NCBI RefSeq assembly: GCF_964033635.1
Contig: NZ_OZ035533.1
Span: forward strand, 5,427,001 to 5,491,000
Direction: 5' to 3'
From: Chitinophaga sp. MM2321
GTDB taxonomy: Bacteria > Bacteroidota > Bacteroidia > Chitinophagales > Chitinophagaceae
Length of the DNA: 64,000 nt
Shown here one piece after another: positions 43,521 to 53,046 of the stretch. A program made the translations under genes and the position numbers. Numbering within the stretch: position 1 is the first letter of the stretch; each line of letters starts with the position of its first letter. The notes beneath the pieces are model-generated. The model was not told where the DNA came from. It did no database searches and saw only the letters and a list, made by a program, of their open reading frames with translations.

Positions 43521-44321
43521 TTATGCTTCAAGGTTATACCCCATCAATATCGCGCCTATAATAATGGCGCCTACTACTATGCGGTAGTATCCCCACATTT
43601 TAAAACCATATTTCTTTAAGGCGCCGATAAAGAATTTAATAGCGCCCATGGCAACGATGAAAGCCACAATATTGCCTACCAGCAATAGTTTCAGGTTTTC
43701 GGGGTGGGCCATCAGCAGTTCTCTTCCTTTCAACAGTTTATAGCCGGTGGCTGCTGCCATGGTAGGTACTGCCAGGAAAAAGGAGAATTCGGCGGCCACA
43801 CTACGGGTCAGTTTCTGCTGCATACCGCCAATGATGGAGGCGGCGCTACGGCTTACACCGGGCACCAGTGCCAGACACTGGAAAAAGCCAATGCGCAGGG
43901 CAGCAAACATACTTATCTTTTCATCTGTATCGATGGTGGCGTCTTTAAACCAGTTATCTACAAATAGTAATACAATACCTCCCAGCAACAGGGTAACCCC
44001 TACGGTAAGCGGACTTTCCAGCATCATATCTATCTTATCACCGAATAAATAACCGCAGATGAGAGCGGGTATTACCGCTACGATCAGCTTCAGGTAAAAA
44101 TTGAGCCGGTTCTTATCAAACACCAGGAATTTTCTCCAGTACAATACCACTACGGCGAGGATGGCGCCCAGCTGTATCACGACTTCAAACAGTTTGGTAA
44201 ATTCATCTTTCCCGATGCCCAGCAAAGAGCTTACAATGATCATATGCCCGGTGGAGGAGATAGGAAGAAATTCCGTCAGCCCTTCCACAATAGCAATAAT
44301 AATAGCCTGAAAAAAGTTCAT
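43521..44321 (-). CDS. uppP: Undecaprenyl-diphosphate phosphatase
   Basis: The membrane enzyme recycling the lipid carrier of peptidoglycan and glycan synthesis; 266 residues with about eight helices. EGLTEFLPISSTGHM (Glu and active-site His) and PGVSRSAASIIGGM (Arg) are the two catalytic motifs. It also confers bacitracin tolerance. It follows the DUF3098 and ftsX genes on the minus strand, an arrangement I recall from many Bacteroidota (truB, often next, is absent). Confidence 0.94.
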   Translation of the reverse strand: MNFFQAIIIAIVEGLTEFLPISSTGHMIIVSSLLGIGKDEFTKLFEVVIQLGAILAVVVLYWRKFLVFDKNRLNFYLKLIVAVIPALICGYLFGDKIDMMLESPLTVGVTLLLGGIVLLFVDNWFKDATIDTDEKISMFAALRIGFFQCLALVPGVSRSAASIIGGMQQKLTRSVAAEFSFFLAVPTMAAATGYKLLKGRELLMAHPENLKLLLVGNIVAFIVAMGAIKFFIGALKKYGFKMWGYYRIVVGAIIIGAILMGYNLEA

Positions 44322-44396
44322 GGACGCAAGTATGGTTAAAAGTGATAAAAAAAGCGATGAGGGATCATCGCTGTTAAATATTGCTATCCGGCCGGC

Positions 44397-44684
44397 TTAT
44401 GCTTTCGTTTTTGGACGATGCATAATAGCGTATACCTCTACCAGCAGGCCCAGCACGATTACGATCGGCGCCAGGGTGATTCTGCGGAAACTGTATACTT
44501 CTTCCGGTTTAAAGCTATTGGGATCATTACTGTCTCCTCCCATCATCAGGAGGAAGCCTATCACGATCACGGCAATACCAGCCAGCATGAATTTATAATT
44601 TTCTTTAGGGAAAATAGGGCGGCTGTCTACCACTGCATCATGTGCATCCTTTGTAACAGCGGGTTTGATAGTTGTTTTAGCCAT
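44397..44684 (-). CDS. DUF3098 family small membrane protein
   Basis: A protein of 95 residues with two membrane helices (NYKFMLAGIAVIVIGFLLMMGG and ITLAPIVIVLGLLVEVYAIM) around a conserved-looking DSNDPNSFKPEEVYSFRR loop. This matches the DUF3098 family, which is usually encoded between ftsX and uppP, as here. The function is unknown; a role in division or envelope assembly is suggested only by the neighbours. Confidence 0.85.
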   Translation of the reverse strand: MAKTTIKPAVTKDAHDAVVDSRPIFPKENYKFMLAGIAVIVIGFLLMMGGDSNDPNSFKPEEVYSFRRITLAPIVIVLGLLVEVYAIMHRPKTKA

Positions 44685-44723
44685 AATGTTGGTTATTATA
44701 GATCTTCAGTTAAAGATTTTAAA

Positions 44724-45596
44724 TTAATACAGATCATCCAGTTTTAACCGCAGGTATTTCATGACGGAGCGGTGTGTACTGAATAAGGAAATAGCGATGC
44801 CGGTAACGAGCATGCCGAGAAATAACAGGGCAATCATCAGGTTATCGCGCAGCCCATTGAGTTCCGGCAGTGCCTTATCGGCAAACGACAGGATAGCAAT
44901 GAGACCTGCAATAGCGATCAGCGCACTGATAGCGCCGTTGGCAATACTGCGCAGGTCAAATGGTTTGGCAATAAACCCGCGGGTAGCGCCCACCATTTGC
45001 ATGGTTTTGATCAGGAAACGGTTGCTGAACATGGCCAGGCGGATCGTATTATCAATGAGGAAGATCACCACCAGCACCAGCAAACAACTGATGATGAGAA
45101 TCACCGTCCCGATTTTATTCACGTTCTCATTGAGCTTGCTCACCAGCGTACGCTGGTAGGAAATCTCCCTGACAATACTCTGTTTCGTCAGGTTATTCTC
45201 AATGATCTTCAGGCTATCGTTATTCACATAATTGGCATTGGCCTTTATGTTAATACTGGCGTACAGCGGATTATACTGCAACAACTGGATAAAGTCTTCT
45301 CCAAAATCCTTCTGAAAACGCTTGGCAGCCATGTCTTTCGAAACATATTCGATTGACTTGATATATGGCTTATGTGCGATAGAGTCGCGCAGGGCCATTG
45401 CCTGGTTTTCTTTTACATTATCTCTTAAAATCACCTGTACCTCAATGCTTTCCTTAAAATACTTGCTGAGCTTACTGGCATGTATTACCACCAGGCCCAA
45501 TGTGCCCAGTGAAAATAATACCAGCGCCACTCCGATGATGGAGTACAGGTACGATGGTTTCGACTTCTTTGCTGATGATTTCCCGGATTGCGCCAT
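44724..45596 (-). CDS. ftsX: Cell-division ABC permease FtsX
   Basis: A protein of 290 residues: a cytoplasmic N-terminus, one membrane helix, a periplasmic domain (about 60-170) and three C-terminal helices (FtsX/MacB topology). With the FtsE ATPase it regulates septal peptidoglycan hydrolases. ftsE is not adjacent, the usual situation in this phylum. First gene of the ftsX-DUF3098-uppP unit. Confidence 0.9.
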   Translation of the reverse strand: MAQSGKSSAKKSKPSYLYSIIGVALVLFSLGTLGLVVIHASKLSKYFKESIEVQVILRDNVKENQAMALRDSIAHKPYIKSIEYVSKDMAAKRFQKDFGEDFIQLLQYNPLYASINIKANANYVNNDSLKIIENNLTKQSIVREISYQRTLVSKLNENVNKIGTVILIISCLLVLVVIFLIDNTIRLAMFSNRFLIKTMQMVGATRGFIAKPFDLRSIANGAISALIAIAGLIAILSFADKALPELNGLRDNLMIALLFLGMLVTGIAISLFSTHRSVMKYLRLKLDDLY

Positions 45597-45645
45597 TAAT
45601 CTGCAGTTTATCGGCGAAAATAGTAAAAATTAGTAGTTATGTGTT

Positions 45646-45653
45646 TAATTTTG
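45646..45653 (+). promoter_or_regulatory. Candidate -7 box upstream of leuS
   Basis: TAATTTTG fits TAnnTTTG. It would give a leader of about 195 nt containing the hairpin at 45798-45839. The -33 element is not clear. Confidence 0.35.
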
Positions 45654-45797
45654 CCAGCCCGACCCTGTAATCCACAGGATTATGCAAACAAAACAGCAAT
45701 ATATAAAGATGTTGGGGGATGACATTGGTGTATTAATGATTTTAACATTATTTTGCTGAACAGACATAACAAAATTTTAAAATTCTAACTGATAACG

Positions 45798-45839
45798 CAG
45801 TAATGGCCGGATCTATTGTTTTGATCCGCCCGGTTACTG
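45798..45839 (+). promoter_or_regulatory. Leader hairpin before leuS
   Basis: CAGTAA..CCGGATC pairs with GATCCG..TTACTG, a stem of about 14 pairs with a 2-nt mismatch region and a loop of about 9 nt, ending 17 nt before the leuS ATG. No T tract follows, so it is not a classical terminator; it might modulate translation. Confidence 0.45.
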
Positions 45840-45855
45840 TTCATCTACAACTAAT

Positions 45856-48621
45856 ATGGAATACAATTTCAGGGCAATCGAAAAAAAGTGGCAGCAGCAA
45901 TGGCAGGAATCTCATGCTTACCGGGTAAGTAATGACAGCCCAAAACCGAAGTGTTATGTACTGGACATGTTTCCTTATCCTTCCGGTGCGGGCCTCCATG
46001 TAGGACATCCCCTGGGATATATTGCTACGGATATTTATGCACGTTATAAAAGGCTGAAAGGCTATAATGTGCTGCACACCATGGGTTACGATGCTTTCGG
46101 CCTGCCGGCAGAACAGTATGCCATGGAAACGGGCCAGCATCCGGCCGTTACCACCGCGGCAAATATGAAATCATTTCGCGAACAGCTGGATAATATCGGC
46201 TTTTGCTTTGATTGGGAACGCCAGGTCAACACCAGCGATCCTTCCTATTACAAATGGACACAGTGGATCTTCTTACAGATCTTTGAAAGCTGGTACAACA
46301 GAACCAGCCAGAAAGCGGAACCATTGACCACCCTCACGGCCCTTTTTGAAAAAGAAGGAAATGCCGCCCACACTTGTCCCGGCGACCGCACTATCCAGTT
46401 TACTGCCGCCGAATGGCAAAGCTACTCCGAAAAAGAGCAGCGGGCCATCCTGATGCAGTACCGCCTCGCCTTCCTCGCCCATGCCGAAGTAAACTGGTGC
46501 CCTGCCCTGGGAACCGTACTGGCCAATGATGAAGTGATCAATGGCGTGAGCGAACGCGGTGGACATCCCGTTATTAAAAAGAAAATGCGCCAGTGGTTCC
46601 TGCGCATTACAGAATATGCCAACCGCCTCCTGGAAGGACTGGAAACAGTAGCCTTCAGCGAAGCCATGAAAGAAATGCAACGCAACTGGATCGGCAAAAG
46701 CCAGGGCGCTGAAATAAAATTCGCCCTGAAAAACTCCCCCGACTACGTGGAAGTATATACGACCCGTCCGGATACTATTTTTGGGGTAGACTTCATGGTC
46801 ATTGCACCGGAGCATGAACTGGTGCAAAAGATCACCACACCGGAACAAAAGGCCGCTATCGAGCAATACCTCGCATACGTGCAAAGCCGCTCTGAGCGCG
46901 AAAGAATGGCCGACGTGAAACAGATCACCGGCTGCTTTACCGGCGCCTACGCCATCAATCCGTTTGATGGCCGTGAAATACCGGTATGGATCGCAGAATA
47001 CGTACTGGCCGGCTACGGTACCGGCGCCATCATGGCGGTGCCTTGCGGCGACCAGCGCGATTTTGGCTTCGCCCATCACTTTAATATTCCCATCACCAAC
47101 ATCATCGGAGATGCATTCAACGGCGAAGAAGCCAATTCCACCAAAGATGCGAAACTGCAAAACAGCGGCTTCCTCGATGGTATGGACATGCGCCCTGCTA
47201 TGGACCTGGTGATCACCAAACTGGAAGAACTGGGTATCGGCAAACGCCAGATCAACTATAAAATGCGCGATGCCGGCTTTAGCCGTCAACGCTACTGGGG
47301 CGAACCTTTCCCCATTATATTCAAAGACGGTATTCCTTACGCTATGGACGAAAAAGACCTGCCGCTGGAATTACCGCATGTGGAAAATTATAAACCGGGA
47401 GAAGAAGGCGAGGGCCCGCTCGCCAATGTAACCGACTGGGTAAACGTAGCCCCCGGCATTAAGCGGGAAACCAATACCATGCCCGGTTACGCAGGTAGCA
47501 GCTGGTACTTCCTCCGCTACATGGACCCACACAACAGTACCACCTTTGCCGACCGCAAAGCCACCGACTACTGGAACCAGGTGGATGTATACGTAGGCGG
47601 TACCGAACATGCCGTTGGTCACCTGCTGTATTCCCGTATGTGGACCAAAATACTGTTTGACCTGGGGCATCTCAGTTTTGACGAACCGTTTAAATCACTG
47701 ATCAACCAGGGTATGATCCAGGGATCTTCCCGCTTTGTATACCGCATTCATGGTACACACCAGTTTGTATCTGCCGGTCTGAAAGACCAGTACCAAACGG
47801 ATAAACTGCACGTGGATGTCAACTTCGTTGATGGGATCACGTTAGATACCGAAGCATTCAGAAAATGGAAGCCTGACTACAGTGAAGCTACCTTTATCCT
47901 CGAAGATGGCCAGTACCACTGCGGTACAGAGGTAGAGAAAATGAGTAAGAGCAAGTACAATACCGTGAATCCGAATGAACTGGTAGAACGGTTTGGTGCC
48001 GATACTTTCCGTATGTACGAAATGTTCCTGGGCCCGGTAGAACAATCCAAACCCTGGGATACCAAAGGTATTGAAGGAGTACACCGCTTCCTTAAAAAAC
48101 TCTGGCGCCTGTTTTCCGATGAAAACAAAGGTTTCATTGTCAGTGACGAAGCGCCCAAGCCGGAAGAACTGAAGATCCTGCATAAAACCATCCACAAGAT
48201 AGATGGAGATACTTCCAGCTTCTCCTACAATACTGCTGTGAGCCAGTTTATGATCTGTGTAAATGAACTCGCTACCCTGAAATGCCACAAGCGCAGTATC
48301 CTGGAGCCGCTGTTAATTTTACTGACACCATACGCCCCGCATCTCTGCGAAGAGCTGTGGCAATCCCTGGGACACCAGGAAAGCATCCTGAATGCAGCGT
48401 ACCCGGTATATAACGAGCAATACACGAAAGAAAGCGCCTTTAACTACCCGATTGCCATCAATGGTAAAACACGCGCTGAAATGGGCTTTTCCCTCGATGC
48501 TGAAAACAGTGCCATTGAACAGGAAGTATTGTCAAGCGAAGCTGTACAGAAATGGCTGGATGGCAAACCTCCTAAAAAAGTGATCATCGTAAAAGGCCGG
48601 ATGATTAACGTAGTCGTATAA
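45856..48621 (+). CDS. leuS: Leucyl-tRNA synthetase
   Basis: Charges tRNA-Leu; 921 residues, slightly longer than the E. coli enzyme. The HIGH-type motif is GLHVGH (46-51), the CP1 editing domain lies roughly in residues 250-470, and the KMSKS motif is 695-699. DGIPYAMDEKDLPLELP and AGSSWYFLRYMDPHN are typical of LeuRS. The window's tRNA-Leu is a substrate. It is preceded by a structured leader and followed by a terminator. Confidence 0.96.
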   Translation: MEYNFRAIEKKWQQQWQESHAYRVSNDSPKPKCYVLDMFPYPSGAGLHVGHPLGYIATDIYARYKRLKGYNVLHTMGYDAFGLPAEQYAMETGQHPAVTTAANMKSFREQLDNIGFCFDWERQVNTSDPSYYKWTQWIFLQIFESWYNRTSQKAEPLTTLTALFEKEGNAAHTCPGDRTIQFTAAEWQSYSEKEQRAILMQYRLAFLAHAEVNWCPALGTVLANDEVINGVSERGGHPVIKKKMRQWFLRITEYANRLLEGLETVAFSEAMKEMQRNWIGKSQGAEIKFALKNSPDYVEVYTTRPDTIFGVDFMVIAPEHELVQKITTPEQKAAIEQYLAYVQSRSERERMADVKQITGCFTGAYAINPFDGREIPVWIAEYVLAGYGTGAIMAVPCGDQRDFGFAHHFNIPITNIIGDAFNGEEANSTKDAKLQNSGFLDGMDMRPAMDLVITKLEELGIGKRQINYKMRDAGFSRQRYWGEPFPIIFKDGIPYAMDEKDLPLELPHVENYKPGEEGEGPLANVTDWVNVAPGIKRETNTMPGYAGSSWYFLRYMDPHNSTTFADRKATDYWNQVDVYVGGTEHAVGHLLYSRMWTKILFDLGHLSFDEPFKSLINQGMIQGSSRFVYRIHGTHQFVSAGLKDQYQTDKLHVDVNFVDGITLDTEAFRKWKPDYSEATFILEDGQYHCGTEVEKMSKSKYNTVNPNELVERFGADTFRMYEMFLGPVEQSKPWDTKGIEGVHRFLKKLWRLFSDENKGFIVSDEAPKPEELKILHKTIHKIDGDTSSFSYNTAVSQFMICVNELATLKCHKRSILEPLLILLTPYAPHLCEELWQSLGHQESILNAAYPVYNEQYTKESAFNYPIAINGKTRAEMGFSLDAENSAIEQEVLSSEAVQKWLDGKPPKKVIIVKGRMINVVV

Positions 48622-48645
48622 ACGAAAATGACTGGATAAATTCAA

Positions 48646-48679
48646 TAAAATGCCTTCGGTAATGCCGGGGGCATTTTTA
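48646..48679 (+). terminator. Intrinsic terminator of leuS
   Basis: AAATGCCTTCGG pairs with CCGGGGGCATTT (12 pairs including two G-T) around a 5-nt loop, followed by TTTAT. It lies 25 nt after the leuS stop. Confidence 0.85.
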
Positions 48680-48814
48680 TTAAAGAAAGAATAAGCAGCG
48701 TGTAATGGTAAATGCAGGTAGGATAGAAACGCCAAAAAGGACATTCCCTGCCCCTGCAATTATTTTATACACGAATTAATATTTATATTTAGATGAAAGT
48801 CAAGCCCAAATAAT

Positions 48815-49501
48815 ATGTTACAGGAAGTATTAAAGAAATATCAGTCTACATTCAAACCGGTTATTTCTCTCTTACAACCGGATGAACAACTGCTGGTAAT
48901 GGATTTTACGGCAAACAATACTACGCTTACCAAAAACATCCTCACCGACATTCATAAATTTTGCAGCTATATTGATAAGACCCTTGCTGAAAGTGGTTGC
49001 AGGCTGGGCATTGGTGGCTACTGTGAGCATCGTACCATTTATGCGGTAAGCCCTCATTTTGATGCCGGCGAAGAACCGCGCAGACTGCACCTCGGTATAG
49101 ATGTATGGGGAACAGTAGGTACCCAGGTATATGCACCGCTGAACGGACATATACACAGTTTCCGTTTCAATGATCATTTCGGGGATTACGGCGCTACCAT
49201 CGTCTTGCAACACAAACTGGATGGTCATACCTTTCATACCCTTTACGGACATCTCAGCATTTCTAACCTACAGGGGCTATACGAAAATATGCCCGTAGCG
49301 GCCGGACAACTGCTCGCCCACTTTGGTACAACCACTGAAAACGGGGGCTGGCCGGCACATCTGCACTTCCAACTGATTGAAGACATCCAGCATTTCAGGG
49401 GAGATTATCCCGGTGTATGCCGCTATAGTGAGCGGGATAAATATCTCCAGAATTGCCCTGACCCCGATCTCATTTTACAGCTGAACCAATACACCCATTA
49501 A
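48815..49501 (+). CDS. M23-family peptidase without a signal peptide
   Basis: A protein of 228 residues. The LytM/M23 zinc site is complete: HLGID (His92, Asp96), YGHLS (His146) and HLHF (His182, His184). M23 enzymes cut peptide cross-bridges in peptidoglycan, so they are normally exported. Here the N-terminus (MLQEVLKKYQSTFKPVISLL) has no signal sequence or membrane helix, and no upstream ATG would give one. It may be released on lysis, secreted by a non-Sec route, or act on a cytoplasmic substrate. Similar domains occur fused to aminotransferases in some bacteria. Single gene with its own terminator. Confidence 0.83.
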   Translation: MLQEVLKKYQSTFKPVISLLQPDEQLLVMDFTANNTTLTKNILTDIHKFCSYIDKTLAESGCRLGIGGYCEHRTIYAVSPHFDAGEEPRRLHLGIDVWGTVGTQVYAPLNGHIHSFRFNDHFGDYGATIVLQHKLDGHTFHTLYGHLSISNLQGLYENMPVAAGQLLAHFGTTTENGGWPAHLHFQLIEDIQHFRGDYPGVCRYSERDKYLQNCPDPDLILQLNQYTH

Positions 49502-49524
49502 TTGTCCGGTAAACATTTAAAATA

Positions 49525-49596
49525 AAAAAGGATTTGACGGAGATCATCCCCGTCAAATCCTTTTAAATCCTGTTAATCCATTAATCCTGGTCTAGT
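49525..49596. terminator. Convergent-gene hairpin with ATCCTGGTC-type word
   Basis: AAAAAGGATTTGACGG (49525-49540) pairs with CCGTCAAATCCTTTT (49550-49564), a long stem with a 9-nt loop that works in both directions. The following 32 nt end in TTAATCCTGGTCT, also found after clpX. It separates the M23 gene from the convergent lipoprotein gene. Confidence 0.85.
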
Positions 49597-50347
49597 CGTG
49601 TGTATGTTCTACAGACATGCTGTTTTCCAGTGCATCCACCACCTTGTTATGAAGGTTACCATTTACATCTATGCTGATCTGTAATTTACCGCCGGCAAAG
49701 GAACCGGTAAAGTCGCCCACCTGTAGCTTGGTGAGGATGAGATCCATAGAAATTTTCAGGTGTCCTTTCCATTCGATGTTGGTGTCTGTAACTACCACAT
49801 CTTTTCCTTTAGCCTGTAGTTCAATAATACCCGAAAGCAGGATTTCCATTGGAATCTTTTTACCATCCCAGGTAATAAAGCCTTTCAATCTTACAGCAGG
49901 ATCTTTTTTATCCCCTTCTACTCTCGCATATACTTTTACCTGTTGATAAGTGCCTTTGGGAATTTTGATAGCGCCCAATACCGCAGGTACCTGTTTCAGG
50001 TCTACCAGGCGGTCTGTCTTCAATTTAAATTCCAGTTCATCTTTACCACGTTTTGCATCAAAACGTATTTCTCTCAAACGGGCTGTAGCAGTGTCCCACG
50101 TAATATCAAAACCGCCCGATGCAGCTTTTGCCATCGCTGCATCACCAGTGATGACAGACAAGCGCCCTGAAGCATCAGGTGATAATGTGGATGTTGGATT
50201 GACTGCCGAAATTTCATAATTAATGCTCGCAGCATCCGTGTTGTCGATTGGTTGATCAGGTGATGCCATATCGTTGCTGGAGCAAGATGTAAGCACCATG
50301 GATGCGATGCCGATGGCACCACAGAAATGTAAGATTCCGGTTTTCAT
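49592..50347 (-). CDS. Putative lipoprotein, unknown function
   Basis: A protein of 251 residues. The signal peptide ends in the lipobox LTSC (Cys22). The residue after the cysteine is Ser, with S-N-D in positions +2 to +4, so outer-membrane or surface sorting is possible. The mature protein is beta-rich (IRFDAKRGKDELEFKLKTDRLV, then repeated I-x-I strands) and ends VEHTHD. I do not recognise a family. It is convergent with the M23 gene. Confidence 0.75.
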   Translation of the reverse strand: MKTGILHFCGAIGIASMVLTSCSSNDMASPDQPIDNTDAASINYEISAVNPTSTLSPDASGRLSVITGDAAMAKAASGGFDITWDTATARLREIRFDAKRGKDELEFKLKTDRLVDLKQVPAVLGAIKIPKGTYQQVKVYARVEGDKKDPAVRLKGFITWDGKKIPMEILLSGIIELQAKGKDVVVTDTNIEWKGHLKISMDLILTKLQVGDFTGSFAGGKLQISIDVNGNLHNKVVDALENSMSVEHTHD

Positions 50348-50443
50348 TTTGATATGGTTTTAAAATAACTGACGGGGAAAATACTGTAGTAAAAATAAGT
50401 AGAAATCGGGGAAAAATATGGGTCGTATATTAATTTTAAAATA

Positions 50444-50476
50444 ATGATCCGGCTGTGTTTACTATAACCGGATCAT
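50444..50476 (-). terminator. Hairpin between the M28 peptidase gene and the lipoprotein gene
   Basis: ATGATCCGG and CCGGATCAT form a 9-bp stem with a 15-nt loop. On the minus strand it is followed by TATTTTAAAATT. It lies 14 nt beyond the M28 stop and probably ends that gene. Confidence 0.65.
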
Positions 50477-50489
50477 CATATGATCATCA

Positions 50490-51803
50490 TTACTTTGATG
50501 AGTCCGGTTTAATTCGTGTAGGCGTATCCGTGCCATCAACGATACTCCCCGCACTCACTCCAATCGCCTTGATGATGTCTGTAATATTTGTAATATCCAG
50601 TGTTTCTACTTCATCATCTACCGTATGATAAAATTCATCTTTATCTATCTGCGTTGTAGAGATCGTATGTGCGGGCACGCCCAGTTTAGCCAGGGTAGCG
50701 TTGTCTGACCGGTAAAACAAATCCTGCTCCGGATATGGATCGGGATGAAACTGAAAAACGGAGCCTTTCAGGTTCCGTTGGAGGATAGGACCAAAATCTG
50801 ATTTATCGAATCCGGTAATAAATGCGCTGTTCTTACCAAACCGGGATTCCTTACCAATCATCTCAATATTAAACATCGCTACTACTTTTGCAGGATCCAG
50901 CTGCCGGGAAAAATAGGTGGATCCATAACCACCCATTTCCTCCGCCGTAAAAGCCACGAAAATAAGGGAGCGCGCAGGGTGCTGCCCGCTAAAATAATTC
51001 GCCAGCGCAATCACCGCCGTAGTACCGGACGCATCATCATCTGCACCATTGGCAATGGTATCGCCCGCTACAGCCGGCAATATGCCGAGATGATCATAAT
51101 GCCCCGAAAACACCACATATTCATCCGGCTTGCTGCTGCCTTTGATCATGCCTGCCACATTGGTAAACGTCTGTTTTCGGATTTCCCGCGTTACCGCTAT
51201 GGACCAGCTGGCAGTATCTGCCACCGGCTCCGTTTCAAATACCAGCACTACCTGTTTTTGTCCCGCAGCCAGTGTGTCCATCGTTATCTCTTCTTCACTA
51301 TCACGAAAATGTTCGGAGAAAGTGGCGCTTAATCCGCCGAGATAGCCGGCCATAGAAGGGTCCAGCCATACCAGTGTATTTTTTTTCAGCCTGTTGCCCT
51401 TTAAAACCCGCATCAGTGTCCCCGGATCTTTTGCATGTACAACGGCGTAACCGCTATCGCTTTCCCAGTTGATATCACGTGCAGTACCCACCGGTATAAC
51501 AGGCCAGTCCTTTGTTTCGCCATTAATCTTCAACGTAACGCTAACCGGTTGCAGGCTGTATTTGGTAAATGATTGGAGCAAGCTCTCTTCACCAGGCAAT
51601 GGTTGCAAACCGCACTTTTGAAATTCATCGCTGATAAAGGTGGCTGCCTTATTGCCGCCGGGTGTTCCCGGCAGACGACCTTCCATATCGTCGGCAGCCA
51701 GGGTATGAATAATACGGGATACTTCCTTTTGCCCGATCTGTTGTGTGTAACCGGCCATGGCAAAGCTGCCTGTTGCCAGTAATAATAACAATACTCCTTT
51801 CAT
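50490..51803 (-). CDS. Secreted M28-family zinc peptidase
   Basis: A protein of 437 residues. A Sec signal (residues 1-20, LLLLLATGSFAMAGYTQ) precedes a PA-type insert region and an M28 aminopeptidase domain. The metal-binding residues lie in FSGHYDHLG, NGADDDASGT, AEEMGG and a late DNATLAKLGVPAHTIST. M28 enzymes remove N-terminal residues in the periplasm or outside the cell. It has no co-directional partners and is divergent from ruvB. Confidence 0.88.
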   Translation of the reverse strand: MKGVLLLLLATGSFAMAGYTQQIGQKEVSRIIHTLAADDMEGRLPGTPGGNKAATFISDEFQKCGLQPLPGEESLLQSFTKYSLQPVSVTLKINGETKDWPVIPVGTARDINWESDSGYAVVHAKDPGTLMRVLKGNRLKKNTLVWLDPSMAGYLGGLSATFSEHFRDSEEEITMDTLAAGQKQVVLVFETEPVADTASWSIAVTREIRKQTFTNVAGMIKGSSKPDEYVVFSGHYDHLGILPAVAGDTIANGADDDASGTTAVIALANYFSGQHPARSLIFVAFTAEEMGGYGSTYFSRQLDPAKVVAMFNIEMIGKESRFGKNSAFITGFDKSDFGPILQRNLKGSVFQFHPDPYPEQDLFYRSDNATLAKLGVPAHTISTTQIDKDEFYHTVDDEVETLDITNITDIIKAIGVSAGSIVDGTDTPTRIKPDSSK

Positions 51804-51916
51804 ATAAGTCGTTTACATCTTTTCTTTGGTGCAATATTTTGGTTGATGTGCAGGCATTGATTACCAGGCAAAATAAGCAATTATCCAAATAACAAAACCG
51901 CAAGATTTTATTTGCT

Positions 51917-51924
51917 TATTTTTG
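51917..51924 (+). promoter_or_regulatory. Candidate -7 box of ruvB
   Basis: TATTTTTG matches TAnnTTTG, 10 nt before the ruvB ATG. The very short spacing would make a near-leaderless transcript; the -33 element is unclear. Confidence 0.35.
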
Positions 51925-51934
51925 AAGAAGTATT

Positions 51935-52963
51935 ATGTCCAATCAGCCTTTAAGACCAGAAGAAAACAAGATCAGCGCCGCTGAGAAAGAGTTTGAAAAT
52001 AGTATCCGTCCACGGGAGATCATTGATTTCTCGGGGCAGGATCAGATTATTGATAATCTGAAAATATTTATCAAAGCTGCCAAGATGCGGGGAGAGGCGC
52101 TTGACCACGTATTGTTCCATGGCCCGCCGGGCCTGGGAAAAACCACGCTGTCGCGTATTGTGGCCAATGAGTTGGGCGTAAACATCCGCGAAACTTCGGG
52201 ACCAGTGATTGAAAAACCGGGCGACCTCGCCGGCTTGCTGACCAACCTGGAAGATAAAGACGTACTGTTCATTGATGAAATACACCGGCTGAGTACTGTG
52301 GTGGAGGAATACCTCTATTCTGCCATGGAAGACTACCGTATAGATATTATGATAGACAGCGGTCCTAACGCCCGTTCTATACAGATCAACCTGCAACCGT
52401 TTACCCTCATTGGTGCTACAACGCGTTCGGGGTTGCTTACTTCGCCGTTGTTATCGCGTTTTGGTATCAAGTCAAGGCTCGAGTACTACAGCTCCGCCAT
52501 CCTGCAAAAGATTATCTGGCGTGCCGCCGGATTACTCCATACAAAGATTACCTCTGATGCTGCCGCTGAAATATCGCGCCGCTCCCGGGGGACGCCCCGT
52601 ATTGCGAATGCCCTGCTGCGCCGCGTACGCGACTTTGCACAGGTAGTTGGCAATGGTGTTATTGACCTTGAAATAGCACAGCTCAGCCTGAAAGCATTGA
52701 ATGTGGATGAATATGGCCTGGATGAAATGGATAACCGTATCCTCCAGGTGATCATTGAAAACTTTAAAGGCGGTCCCGTAGGGATTACCACCATCGCTAC
52801 CGCCGTAGGTGAAGAAGCGGGTACGCTGGAAGAAGTATATGAGCCGTTCCTGATCCAGGAAGGCTTTATTAAGCGTACGCCAAGGGGAAGAGAAGTAACA
52901 GAAAAAGCCTACACCCACTTAGGGAAAACCCCGTTCAGGGGGGAAAACACCTTGTTATTTTGA
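51935..52963 (+). CDS. ruvB: Holliday-junction branch-migration ATPase RuvB
   Basis: An AAA+ motor acting with RuvA in recombinational repair; 342 residues, typical. [11 protein letters not shown] is Walker [12 protein letters not shown] is Walker [19 protein letters not shown] is the diagnostic loop, and a C-terminal winged helix follows ([17 protein letters not shown]). ruvC lies 2.8 kb away on the same strand; ruvA is not in the window. Confidence 0.96.
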   Translation: MSNQPLRPEENKISAAEKEFENSIRPREIIDFSGQDQIIDNLKIFIKAAKMRGEALDHVLFHGPPGLGKTTLSRIVANELGVNIRETSGPVIEKPGDLAGLLTNLEDKDVLFIDEIHRLSTVVEEYLYSAMEDYRIDIMIDSGPNARSIQINLQPFTLIGATTRSGLLTSPLLSRFGIKSRLEYYSSAILQKIIWRAAGLLHTKITSDAAAEISRRSRGTPRIANALLRRVRDFAQVVGNGVIDLEIAQLSLKALNVDEYGLDEMDNRILQVIIENFKGGPVGITTIATAVGEEAGTLEEVYEPFLIQEGFIKRTPRGREVTEKAYTHLGKTPFRGENTLLF

Positions 52964-52972
52964 GATTTTTTG

Positions 52973-53042
52973 ATTTACGGATTTTGGGATTTTGTTTCAG
53001 CAAGAAATCTCCTATTGAAACAAAACCCCAAAATCCGTAAAT
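52973..53042. repeat. Palindromic intergenic element G (28-nt arms)
   Basis: Arms 52973-53000 and 53015-53042 are complementary over 28 nt with one or two mismatches and a 14-nt loop. It shares TTTACGGATTTT with elements A, F and H, and TTTTGTTTCAG with A and I. It fills most of the gap between convergent ruvB and a response-regulator gene. Confidence 0.87.
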
Positions 53043-53046
53043 ATTT

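Noticed and set aside
46273..47289. 338-codon open frame antisense to leuS
   Set aside because: leuS is unambiguous on the plus strand over its full length; the antisense frame has no domain and follows from leuS codon composition.
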